64,000 bases of DNA from Cohnella sp. GbtcB17. Lineage in GTDB: Bacteria > Bacillota > Bacilli > Paenibacillales > Paenibacillaceae. A program made the position numbers and the translations under genes. The stretch covers positions 1 through 64,000 of the forward strand of contig NZ_JAGXJW010000036.1 of the NCBI RefSeq assembly GCF_019091135.1, written 5' to 3'. The notes below the pieces were generated by a model, which was not told the origin of the DNA, did not search any database, and saw only the letters and a list, made by a program, of their open reading frames with translations. Positions 44,385-52,857 of the stretch are shown piece by piece (position 1 is the first letter of the stretch; each line of letters opens with the position of its first letter).

Positions 44385-46670
44385 TCACGTTGTCGATGTC
44401 CCCTCTAACCCTCTGGTGGCCCTTACATATTCTGTGGGAGCCACCCCCATGATCCGCTTGAATGCCCGCCGGAACGTGTGATCGCTGCTGTATCCGACCG
44501 CCTTGGCTACGTCCCGGATCGTACATTCCTCCCCGTTCAGCAGCTCGCACGCGCGCCGAATGCGCGTACCTTCGAGATAATCGGAAAAGGTGGCGTTCAT
44601 CAGCTCCTTGAACAGCTGGTACATGTACGTTTCCGAGAAGCGAAGTTGCGATGCAAGCTCATACAACACAAAATCTTCACGCATATAGGATTGCTCGACA
44701 ATCGCCGCGATCTGCGCCTTCAATTTGGCTTTGTCCTGATTTTTCTGTTCGGCCTGCGCATGGCATAATAACAAATGCGACGCCAGAATCGCTTCGAAAA
44801 TGTCTTCGATCCGGTCCATCCGTTGAACCTTCTCCAGCAGCCGACCGATCTGCGGCTCCATTTCGTTCGGACCGAGACTTCGGACGACAGTGCCTTTAAG
44901 CACATGAATGAGCTGCTCGATCATCCCGGACGTCAAGCTTCGGTTCACGAAGTTCTCCTCGCTGATCCTGCGGATGATCCTGCGAACCTCCGCCTCGTCG
45001 CCGCTCTTGACGTTGCTGATGAGCTTCAGTTCCAGCTCAATGGGATAATAGAACTTCTGGTTCTCATTCGGCACTTCGCTAAAAAGCGTATAGGCGCTGC
45101 CGTTCTTCGCGTAACGGGCGTATTCGAGCGCCTGCTTGGCCTCGTCGAACGAAATGCTCACATTATGCAATCCCGGATACACCGCACCTGCGGAGAAATG
45201 AACGTCGAAGGGCAGCTTGTCCCGAACCTTCTCCTCGAACCGTTCGACGATGCTCCTCATCGACGACGGATCGCCTTCTCCGAAGGAAACGACAATCACG
45301 ATCCGGTTATCGTTCAAGTCATCCTTATAAAAGGGTACAGCTGCTTCGGTACACAGCTCCTCCTTGACGAGAAGCATCAGTCTGTTCATTTGTTCCGCCG
45401 TCCGTCTGTCCGACGTATCCTTGCCCGGCATGATCCGCGCCAGCATGACGCCGAAGCGTTCTCCTTCTACATGAACCGGCAGCGAATCCTCGCCCTGATC
45501 GTAAAAACCGCCGTTCAGCAGCCGCTCGAAAAAGGTCGTTCGGAGCATCTGGTCGCGCATGCTCCGATGGCTGCGGTACAATTCCGAGATCCTGCTGTCC
45601 AAATAATCGTATTCGCTCATGCTTCTGTCGTTGTCCGTTCCGAATAGCTCCCTGATTTTGCCGACCAGCTGTTTGACCGGCTTATAGTTCCGATAAGCCA
45701 GCATGCAAGCCGTGACGATGCCAAGCGTAAGCGTGATTAGCAGTACGGCAAAGGTAACATTGCGGATGTAGTCCACCTTGGTCATCACCAGTCTCGACGG
45801 GACGACGGAAACGTATTTCCAGCCGCTGACGGTCGACAACGAACGGGACACGATAAACTTCTCCCCGGCAGGCGATACGTAGTTTCCGTCTCGAAGGTTG
45901 CCCGCAGCAATGCCGGACGGCTCGATGACCGTCCGATCTCCCGTCAACTGCGTAATGATGTCCCCATCCTGATTCTCGACGAATATCATCCCGCTGCGTC
46001 CGAGGTTGATCTTGGACAACAGGTTCTGAATGGCGGATTCATCGATCAGAATCATCAACGCGCCCTTGGGATTGCTGCTATACTCCCAAGGGATCGACTG
46101 CAGGTAATAAATGACGCGGTGGCTCTTGCCGTCGATCGTCACGTGGCCGCCGGAGACATATTGGCTTTGATGACGCTCGCTCCACAGGACGCGGTCCCAG
46201 TCCGGGCTACCGCTGTCTTGATTCCGATACAGACTCTTCTCGAACGCTTCCGGACTCGTATAGGACCGGTCCGACGACAGCACCAGCCGATTGTCCTTGA
46301 AGAAGACATAATAATCGACGATAAATTTGTTGGTTAAATTGTACTTGGGGTTCGTGCTCAGGATGTCCCAGACCTTGTAGTAATCGTTTGATCCTTCCGC
46401 GATTTCCTCGACGTTCATCAGGGAGATGATCTTGCGGTCCATCGCAATATACTTGGAGATGGCGTCAAGCTCGTTCAGCCGCTCGTCCACAATCGCCCCC
46501 GTTTGCTCCAGAAGGGATTGATTGGAACGGAGCGCCTCCTCCTGCGCAAGCTGGACGGTTTCCTTATAAACGTAGCTTCCGATCAGCAGCGGAATGACGA
46601 GGACAAGCAGATAGGACAGGATCAGTCTGGTCAGCGTGGCATGCCTGCGTCTTTTCTTTAGAAATGACAT
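44385..46670 (-). CDS. membrane-anchored AraC-family regulator (extracellular sensor plus HTH)
   Basis: 761 residues. A membrane helix at about 14-34, an extracellular Cache-like sensor region to about 300 (FIVDYYVFFKDNRLVLSSD, GMIFVENQDGDIITQL), a second helix (FAVLLITLTLGIVTACML), a cytoplasmic linker with a helical segment after RNYKPVKQLVGKI, and a C-terminal AraC double HTH (FVLYELASQLRFSETYMYQL; CTIRDVAKAVGYSSDHTFRR). Such one-component receptors sense an outside sugar or its binding protein and activate nearby transport genes. It lies between the CUT1 importer and the GH151-like gene; both are likely targets. GGGGGG precedes the ATG. Confidence 0.92.
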   Translation of the reverse strand: MSFLKKRRRHATLTRLILSYLLVLVIPLLIGSYVYKETVQLAQEEALRSNQSLLEQTGAIVDERLNELDAISKYIAMDRKIISLMNVEEIAEGSNDYYKVWDILSTNPKYNLTNKFIVDYYVFFKDNRLVLSSDRSYTSPEAFEKSLYRNQDSGSPDWDRVLWSERHQSQYVSGGHVTIDGKSHRVIYYLQSIPWEYSSNPKGALMILIDESAIQNLLSKINLGRSGMIFVENQDGDIITQLTGDRTVIEPSGIAAGNLRDGNYVSPAGEKFIVSRSLSTVSGWKYVSVVPSRLVMTKVDYIRNVTFAVLLITLTLGIVTACMLAYRNYKPVKQLVGKIRELFGTDNDRSMSEYDYLDSRISELYRSHRSMRDQMLRTTFFERLLNGGFYDQGEDSLPVHVEGERFGVMLARIMPGKDTSDRRTAEQMNRLMLLVKEELCTEAAVPFYKDDLNDNRIVIVVSFGEGDPSSMRSIVERFEEKVRDKLPFDVHFSAGAVYPGLHNVSISFDEAKQALEYARYAKNGSAYTLFSEVPNENQKFYYPIELELKLISNVKSGDEAEVRRIIRRISEENFVNRSLTSGMIEQLIHVLKGTVVRSLGPNEMEPQIGRLLEKVQRMDRIEDIFEAILASHLLLCHAQAEQKNQDKAKLKAQIAAIVEQSYMREDFVLYELASQLRFSETYMYQLFKELMNATFSDYLEGTRIRRACELLNGEECTIRDVAKAVGYSSDHTFRRAFKRIMGVAPTEYVRATRGLEGTSTT

Positions 46671-46760
46671 CGAATCCCCCCAGCACTTGCGAAAGCGTTG
46701 TCAAAAAAGTATATCACAGCCCTTTTGGTGTTGCCATCTTGCAGAAGGGCAAGAGGCAAG

Positions 46761-46785
46761 GCCGCCATAACGAAGTTATGGCGGT
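46761..46785 (-). terminator. hairpin between binding-protein gene and sensor-regulator gene
   Basis: An 11-bp stem GCCGCCATAAC / GTTATGGCGGT with a 3-nt loop lies 23 bp after the stop of the SBP gene at 46808. On the plus strand it is followed by CTTTTCC; on the minus strand the tail is only weakly T-rich (CCTTGCCTC). It may partly terminate the importer transcript before the regulator gene. Confidence 0.55.
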
Positions 46786-46807
46786 CTTTTCCGTCGTTTC
46801 CGTATGC

Positions 46808-48520
46808 TTAATGGCTCGCGTACTGTCGATCGTAAGCCTTCTGATTGATATCGACGAATCGTTGGAGTCCGATTTTATCGAGGCTCTGCACGTAGCTGTC
46901 CCAATCGGCTGCAGGCTTCAAGTTGCCGGTAATAAATCGAACCGTCGATTCGTTGATATGGTTTTCCAGTTCGATCCGGATCGTTTGAAGCTCGTCGTTT
47001 TCTTCTGCCAGCAGTTTGACCGGCGGCATGACTGTCGTATTTTCCGGCGTATAAGGCTGGTATTTTTTTGCCGTCTCCTCATACAACAGACGCTCGAGGC
47101 CATCCGGCGTGAAAAGATCCGAGCTGGGCTCCACCTGTTCGCCCAGTCGCCATTCGGCCGGCGCGTATTCGATGGCCGCATGCATCCAGCCGTCATTTTG
47201 CGGTTCATTCGTATAAGGCTTCAGTCGCTTCAGCAGCGCCGGCTTCCCGTTGAGCCCCACGGCGCCCGGATCCGGCGTTGTCCAGCCGACGTCCTTCGGC
47301 CCGGTGATCAACCGAGTCTGCGTTTCGAATTCATACAGACCGTCCGCCCAGCGAATGGCCGCTTCCGGATATTTGGAGGTGGAAGAGATCAGGAAGTCGC
47401 CGCCTTGCACCGCATCAAACTTGAAAAACGTAGCTTGTCTCGTTCCGTCCGGCCCTTTAAGCGGAGGTACGGTTACGTACTGCTTGTACCGTTCCTGGTT
47501 CGTGGCGGGATCGATCACGCCGACGCTGGCTCCGGTCGGGAATGCGCCGAGAATCGCGCTTCCTTCGCTCGCGGCAATCGACTTCAGTTGGTCGATTTTC
47601 TGGGTGAACGAAGGCTGATAGATCAGCCCCTCGGCATACAATTTATTCAGATAGGCGAGACCGTCCCTGTATTGCGGCGTATTTACGATCGACATGACCT
47701 TTCCGTCCTGTACGATCATCTTGAGCGGGTTATACATGCCCGGATTAAGAATAAACGGATTCATTAGAAAACCGTCGATCGTCGTGTACCAGCCGTCAGT
47801 CGCGCCGGCCAGCGGAATTTCGTCGGCTTTGCCGTTGCCGTTGGGATCCTTTTCCTTGAAGGCCTTCATCACTTGATAGAACTCGTCCGTCGTCGTAGGC
47901 ATCGGAAGTCCCAAGTTATCGAGCCACTCTTGATTGATCCACATTTTTTGGGCATAACCGCAGTGGAAGCAGTCGTTCCAGGAAGGCAGCGAATAGATGT
48001 TGCCGTCCGTGGCGGTGATTCTTCCCTTCATGTCCGGATGCTTCTGCATAACCTCCTTGAAGGCAGTCATGTGCTTCTCGATCAGGCCGTCGAGAGGCCG
48101 GAAAATTTGCTGACCGACGCCGTACTGGGCTTCGATGACGTCGTCGACGCCGAGGCCGAGAAAGATGTCCGGATAGTCGCCGCTTGCCAGAACGAGATTC
48201 AGCTTCTCTTTGACGTTCCCCGAAGGGACGACTTCCCATTCGATATGAATGTTCGTTTTCTCCTCATACCATTTCGTAAACTCGTTGGTGTTAAAGTCGA
48301 TGATCTGTGGAATTTGCGGCGCCATGACCCGCAACGTAATTTTATCTTTGACGATCGGGTAGCTGCCGGGTTCGGTTACCGCCGCTTCTCCGGCGCTGCC
48401 GCCGCCGGAGGCGTTCGGGTTGCCCGTCTGATTGCCGGTTCCCTTATCTTTGGCGCATCCTGCAAGAATGAAGGACAGACAGATCAGGCTTACGACTAAC
48501 GTTTTCACCACTTTTTTCAT
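46808..48520 (-). CDS. extracellular solute-binding lipoprotein (LplA/YtcQ type)
   Basis: 570 residues. Lipoprotein signal MKKVVKTLVVSLICLSFILA with lipobox Cys22 and a Gly/Ser/Asn linker; the remainder is the long family-1 binding-protein variant of YtcQ/LplA (ITLRVMAPQIPQIIDFNTNE, FLGLGVDDVIEAQYG, SLPSWNDCFHCGYAQKMWIN). TCAGGGGG precedes the ATG. It belongs with the permeases at 48592 and 49515, which are transcribed before it. It captures an oligosaccharide, probably a fucosylated one given the GH151-like gene downstream (inference). Confidence 0.93.
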   Translation of the reverse strand: MKKVVKTLVVSLICLSFILAGCAKDKGTGNQTGNPNASGGGSAGEAAVTEPGSYPIVKDKITLRVMAPQIPQIIDFNTNEFTKWYEEKTNIHIEWEVVPSGNVKEKLNLVLASGDYPDIFLGLGVDDVIEAQYGVGQQIFRPLDGLIEKHMTAFKEVMQKHPDMKGRITATDGNIYSLPSWNDCFHCGYAQKMWINQEWLDNLGLPMPTTTDEFYQVMKAFKEKDPNGNGKADEIPLAGATDGWYTTIDGFLMNPFILNPGMYNPLKMIVQDGKVMSIVNTPQYRDGLAYLNKLYAEGLIYQPSFTQKIDQLKSIAASEGSAILGAFPTGASVGVIDPATNQERYKQYVTVPPLKGPDGTRQATFFKFDAVQGGDFLISSTSKYPEAAIRWADGLYEFETQTRLITGPKDVGWTTPDPGAVGLNGKPALLKRLKPYTNEPQNDGWMHAAIEYAPAEWRLGEQVEPSSDLFTPDGLERLLYEETAKKYQPYTPENTTVMPPVKLLAEENDELQTIRIELENHINESTVRFITGNLKPAADWDSYVQSLDKIGLQRFVDINQKAYDRQYASH

Positions 48521-48591
48521 GGTATACCCCCTGATTTTTTTCGTGCGACGACCCTTTCAACCATTACACCGCTTTTGCGCCAGGCTTGCAA

Positions 48592-49497
48592 TCAGCCTTT
48601 GATTGCGCCGATCATAATACCGCGAACGAAGTATTTCTGCACGAACGGGTAGATAAGCAGCACCGGCAGGCTTGCTACGACGATGACGGCATATTTGACG
48701 ATGTCGGCCAGACCCTGCTTGCGCTGCAGCACCTCAAAATCCTGCATCATCGTCGGGTCCAGCTGATTCAACACCAGGATATTGCGCAGTATGATTTGAA
48801 GCGGCTGAAGATCCGGCGATTTCAGATAGATGAGCGCATTAAAGTAACTGTTCCAGTGACCGACTCCGTAATAGAGCGCCATGACGGCCAGAATCGGCGC
48901 GGACAGCGGTAGCGCCATACGGAGAAGGAAGCGAAAGTCGGTGCAGCCGTCCATCGATGCAGCCTCGTATAATTCGTCCGGGATCGTAGCCTGAAAGTAA
49001 GTTCTTGTGATAATCAGGTTCCATACCGACAAGGCCACGGGCAAAATCATCGCCCACCTCGTATCGAGCAAGCCCAGATCCCTGACCAGCAGAAAAGTCG
49101 GGATGAGCCCCCCTGAGAACAGCATCGTGAACAAGAAGATCGCCATAAAGAGGTTTCGGCCGAACAGCTCCTTCCGGGACAGGGGAAACGCTGCCATAAC
49201 GGTCATCACCAGATTGATCAGCGTGCCGGCCACCATGTAAAAGAGCGAGTTGGCAAAACCGCTTACCAATTGCTTGTTTTTGAATACGGCCTCGTAACCG
49301 TTTAATGTCGGCTCTACGGGCCAGAGCCAAACCTTGCCTGAGATTACCGCGCTCGGCGCGCTGAAGGAAGCGCTTACGACATAGATCAGCGGATAGGCGA
49401 CCAGCACAAAAACAATCGCCAGATATAAATAGGTCGCTACATTAAATATCCGGTCTCCGGGCGACTCCTTCATCAACCGATTCGGATGCGCTTCCAT
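48592..49497 (-). CDS. carbohydrate ABC transporter permease (YtcP-like, CUT1)
   Basis: 301 residues from ATG 49497 (GGAGGGG just before; the longer frame to 49521 lacks a signal). Six membrane helices and the ATPase-docking loop YEAASMDGCTDFRFLLRMAL, ending GIMIGAIKG as is usual for YtcP-type subunits. Pairs with the LplB/YteP-type permease at 49515. No ATPase gene is nearby, so a shared MsmX-like ATPase must be assumed. Confidence 0.94.
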   Translation of the reverse strand: MEAHPNRLMKESPGDRIFNVATYLYLAIVFVLVAYPLIYVVSASFSAPSAVISGKVWLWPVEPTLNGYEAVFKNKQLVSGFANSLFYMVAGTLINLVMTVMAAFPLSRKELFGRNLFMAIFLFTMLFSGGLIPTFLLVRDLGLLDTRWAMILPVALSVWNLIITRTYFQATIPDELYEAASMDGCTDFRFLLRMALPLSAPILAVMALYYGVGHWNSYFNALIYLKSPDLQPLQIILRNILVLNQLDPTMMQDFEVLQRKQGLADIVKYAVIVVASLPVLLIYPFVQKYFVRGIMIGAIKG

Positions 49498-49514
49498 GGT
49501 GTCCCCTCCTTTTT

Positions 49515-50474
49515 TCACCACAGACTGCTATCGGTGAACTTCTTCGCTGCGTAGTTCGCCGCCACCAGCAGAATCAGGTTGATAACGGAATTAAATAAAC
49601 CGATTGCCGTAGAGAAGCTGAAATTCGCATTGACCAAACCAACCTTGTACACATAAGTCGAAATGATCTCGGATGTCGTCAGATTCAAACTGTTCTGCAT
49701 AAGGAAAATCATCTCATAACCGACGTTCATCACGTTGCCGAAGCTTAAAACGAGCAAAATGACGATGGTAGGACGGATGGCAGGCAGATCGACATGCCAG
49801 ATCCGCCGAAGCTTGGACGCCCCGTCAATGACGCAGGCTTCCTGCAGATCCTTGCTGACGCCTGACAAAGCCGCGAGATAAATAACGGCCGAATACCCGG
49901 TTCCCTGCCAGATGGTCGTCCATACGTAGATAGATTTGAAGTATGCCGCCTTGCCCATCAGGTTGACGGGATCCCCGCCGAACAACGTAATAAATTGATT
50001 GATCACGCCGATCCGCGGATCGAGAATCTGCATCAGCATGCCCACGAGCACGACCGTCGAAATAAAGTACGGCGCATACGTGACCATCTGGACCGTTTTC
50101 TTAAAAAAACGCCCCCGCACCTCGTTTAACGCGACGGCAAGCAAAATGGGAAACGCAAAACCGGCCGCCAGCGAATACAGACTGATGCCGACCGTATTCC
50201 GGATAATTCTCCAGCTGGATGGTGAATTGAAGAACTGGTCGAAATGTTTGAATCCGACCCAAGGGCTGCCGCCAATTCCGCTCATCGCCTGGAATTGTTT
50301 GAAAGCAAGCTGTATCCCGTACATCGGAATATAGTGAAAGATGATCACATACAGCAGCGGAGGAAGCAGGATCACGTAAAGCTGCCAGTGGGCCAGCATT
50401 CTCCGGATCGTATGTCTCGTTATGCGTCGCGACTTCCGATTCCAATCAGTCCGAACAAGTACATCGGCCTTCAA
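49515..50474 (-). CDS. sugar ABC transporter permease (LplB/YteP-like, CUT1)
   Basis: About 319 residues. The frame opens at ATG 50495, but GGAGGGG lies inside it, eight bases before the TTG at 50474, the likely start. A charged N-terminus (about 25 residues), then six helices, the FHYIPMYGIQLAFKQF segment of YteP-type permeases, and the docking loop QEACVIDGASKLRRIW. It is the first gene of the importer operon running left to the YesN-type regulator and the GH151-like gene. The 268 bp upstream of it show no promoter I would trust. Confidence 0.92.
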   Translation of the reverse strand: MKADVLVRTDWNRKSRRITRHTIRRMLAHWQLYVILLPPLLYVIIFHYIPMYGIQLAFKQFQAMSGIGGSPWVGFKHFDQFFNSPSSWRIIRNTVGISLYSLAAGFAFPILLAVALNEVRGRFFKKTVQMVTYAPYFISTVVLVGMLMQILDPRIGVINQFITLFGGDPVNLMGKAAYFKSIYVWTTIWQGTGYSAVIYLAALSGVSKDLQEACVIDGASKLRRIWHVDLPAIRPTIVILLVLSFGNVMNVGYEMIFLMQNSLNLTTSEIISTYVYKVGLVNANFSFSTAIGLFNSVINLILLVAANYAAKKFTDSSLW

Positions 50475-50708
50475 TACGGTATCCCCTCCATACAATCAAC
50501 TGGTTCACAAATGCGTTCAATCGCAATGGCGCCTCCTCTCCCGTTCTCGGCTATGCGCAGTGCCTGTCCCAAACGTATCATCGGGGCATGGCAGAAGAAT
50601 ACGGCCAAAACTTAGTTTGCGCGGGCATTTCTCGGGAAACCGACAAGATGCGGCCCCGTCAGCCGACGGACGATTTTTAAAATGGCGTACGATTTATGCG
50701 TGCGAACG

Positions 50709-50732
50709 AAAAAACACGCCTTATCGGCGTGT
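50709..50732 (-). terminator. Rho-independent terminator after the 658-residue protein gene
   Basis: Minus strand: ACACGCC - GATAA - GGCGTGT then six T residues, 11 bp past the stop at 50743. The same sequence is found at 42366-42384. Confidence 0.92.
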
Positions 50733-50742
50733 CGGAACTTAC

Positions 50743-52719
50743 TCATCTCTCCTTATGTCCCCAATAGTCGCCAGCCAGTCCTTCAATAATGCATCCGCTC
50801 GCCCAAGGCATCAGGCAGAACCATGTACTGGCTAACGAACCGTCCCGATACTTTTGAGTGAGCAGCCCTTCCGAATGACAAAACCTTTCGGACATCCAGC
50901 CTTTCTTCCCATAATCGAATTCTCGATCATATCGATTATAGGTTTGGCAGCCCCAGCCGATCGTATCTAACAAGCGATCGTGAACATACGGGTCTTCACC
51001 GTTCTCCAAGAAATAGAGCATTTCGTCTACGACGTTGCCGGACATGGGATGGATGTGCGGGTTCGCGATTGAAGTGACGCTCCCTCCGGAGCTGGACCAG
51101 CCGATCCGGCTGAGCGGCGGCACCTTCACAGGCGAATTGTAGCAGAACTTGAACGTAAATTCGTAGTTGAATGCATCCTTCATATGCTGTAGATATAGAG
51201 GATCGCCCGTCAGCGCATGAATGTATCGCAGCGCTTTTATATAAGCGAGGATGCCTTCGGAGTCGGTTGCCTTGTCCGTATCGAGCGGTGTTCCATAACA
51301 TTCCATGCGTCTGACGAACGTCTCGTAATAATGGTTTTCGCTCTTTTTCAAGCTGTCTAAATGCGCGCTGTCGTCAGTCAACCAGCAATAATAGGCCAAC
51401 GCGGCCATGCACCACGTTCCTGCGAACGCATCGTACTCGATGCCGACGCCGGTCTTTTCGGAAATGACATAAGGGTACTCATGATCCTCATTTTTTGTCC
51501 TTTCCAACTTCAGGAGCGTACGCTTGACGAAATCCAGCCAATCGTCATGGATACAATTCCTGTACCGCCGCTCATAATCGAATGCCTTTAAGATATAATA
51601 CAGAGCCTGCCCCGCCAGATAAGAGGAATGCCCCGAATTGCGCATCCCGTCAAACCACCAACCGTTGTTGCACCATTTCCCATTCTCATAAGATTCGTAC
51701 GGCAGACCCGTGACCGGATTCATACAATTCTCGACGATGTTCGCGATACAATCGATCGCCTGTCCGCGCATGGACTCGTCTCCCAATCGCAGAGCGGCCA
51801 TCAAGACAGGCGTCGCCACAGACAACCCATTGGTCCAACTGATCGATAAAAGCTTGTTATATCGGTAGCCCCCCGTGTCATCATCCTCGATGACAAATCC
51901 GGAATATTGCCGTTCTTCCGGGAGCCATGCATATTGATAAATGGCCGTCGACAAATCGGTAACCGTCGTCCATACATCGCTTGCTTTCCTGGGGCTCTGA
52001 TGATATTGATAATAAACCGCCTCGATTGCGGCATTGATGCCTAACTCCGAATCGGCATCATAGTCGAATAGGTCGAATGATACTTCCACCGACTCCCCCG
52101 GTGCCAATTCGAAGCAGTTGTTCGCGAGAGGCGCCCGCTCCTCGACCTGTTTGGATTTGATAAACAGGAGCGGCGCATTTTCGTAACCAAGCGTATACCC
52201 CACTCTTCCGCTAGAGAGCGAGCAAGTATAACCGCCATACTGATAGAACGCTCCTTCGACGCCTGGCTTCCACTGCCGCTTAACGCCATCCTTGCGAATA
52301 AAATAGGGACTCGCGCTAAGTCCGTATACTTTCCGGCTGTCGTAGACGAGCGCGACGGGGTGGGAGAGCCGGTCGCTTCTCACCATCCACCAAGGCGAAG
52401 AAGGACGGGACGGATTCCCCTCTCTCAGACGGGGAAATTCGTTCGTCACATTTTGAGGAGCCTCTCCCCGGTTTCTCCCGTAAATGAAGGCCGGCAGGAA
52501 AAATCTCGGATTCCTTTTCGGAAAAGGCATTTCGATGTGAATGACGCCCGCCCAAGCACTTCTTCCCTCATTGCAGATCCTTACGCTTGCTCGAACCGGA
52601 TCGTTCGAACCGCCATCGCCGCCCGATATCTCTATTAAAGCTCTCAATCCATGTTGCTCCAGACCGATATATTCCGTCTGTTCCTGCGCTCTGCTTCTAG
52701 CCGAGAAAATGAGTTCCAT
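50743..52719 (-). CDS. large unknown protein, probably a helical-toroid carbohydrate enzyme
   Basis: 658 residues from ATG 52719 (TTGGAGG five bases before); the frame opens at 52797 without a signal. I do not recognise a named family. The first 270 residues look beta-rich (ALIEISGGDGGSNDPV, RVGYTLGYENAPLLFI). About 290-640 is helical and aromatic-rich (WWFDGMRNSGHSSYLAGQAL, YAFAGTWCMAALAYYCWLTD-like repeats, SRIGWSSSGGSVTSIANPH), the pattern of (alpha/alpha)6 toroids found in hydrolases and polysaccharide lyases. No signal peptide. It is the last gene of the Gfo/Idh-importer operon, after a terminator-like hairpin, so it probably processes the imported sugar inside the cell. Confidence 0.75.
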   Translation of the reverse strand: MELIFSARSRAQEQTEYIGLEQHGLRALIEISGGDGGSNDPVRASVRICNEGRSAWAGVIHIEMPFPKRNPRFFLPAFIYGRNRGEAPQNVTNEFPRLREGNPSRPSSPWWMVRSDRLSHPVALVYDSRKVYGLSASPYFIRKDGVKRQWKPGVEGAFYQYGGYTCSLSSGRVGYTLGYENAPLLFIKSKQVEERAPLANNCFELAPGESVEVSFDLFDYDADSELGINAAIEAVYYQYHQSPRKASDVWTTVTDLSTAIYQYAWLPEERQYSGFVIEDDDTGGYRYNKLLSISWTNGLSVATPVLMAALRLGDESMRGQAIDCIANIVENCMNPVTGLPYESYENGKWCNNGWWFDGMRNSGHSSYLAGQALYYILKAFDYERRYRNCIHDDWLDFVKRTLLKLERTKNEDHEYPYVISEKTGVGIEYDAFAGTWCMAALAYYCWLTDDSAHLDSLKKSENHYYETFVRRMECYGTPLDTDKATDSEGILAYIKALRYIHALTGDPLYLQHMKDAFNYEFTFKFCYNSPVKVPPLSRIGWSSSGGSVTSIANPHIHPMSGNVVDEMLYFLENGEDPYVHDRLLDTIGWGCQTYNRYDREFDYGKKGWMSERFCHSEGLLTQKYRDGSLASTWFCLMPWASGCIIEGLAGDYWGHKER

Positions 52720-52778
52720 GAAAGCCTCCAACCGTCTTTCGATTGCGACCAACGCGTTTCTTCCTATGATTGCCGGCA

Positions 52779-52824
52779 AAAGATAACCAACTCCCAAGCG
52801 CCTTCATCGACCCTTGGGAGTTGG
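52779..52824 (-). terminator. terminator-like hairpin between SBP gene and unknown gene
   Basis: A perfect 12-bp stem CCAACTCCCAAG / CTTGGGAGTTGG with a 14-nt loop; on the minus strand TTATCTTTT follows. It sits 34 bp after the SBP stop and probably reduces read-through into the downstream gene. Confidence 0.75.
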
Positions 52825-52857
52825 ATGTGCTGGTTATCTCAATCTTAAACCTTCGAA

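Noticed and set aside
46688-46702. cre-like sequence before the membrane sensor-regulator gene
   Set aside because: It departs from the consensus at two defined positions, so it is not listed as a site.
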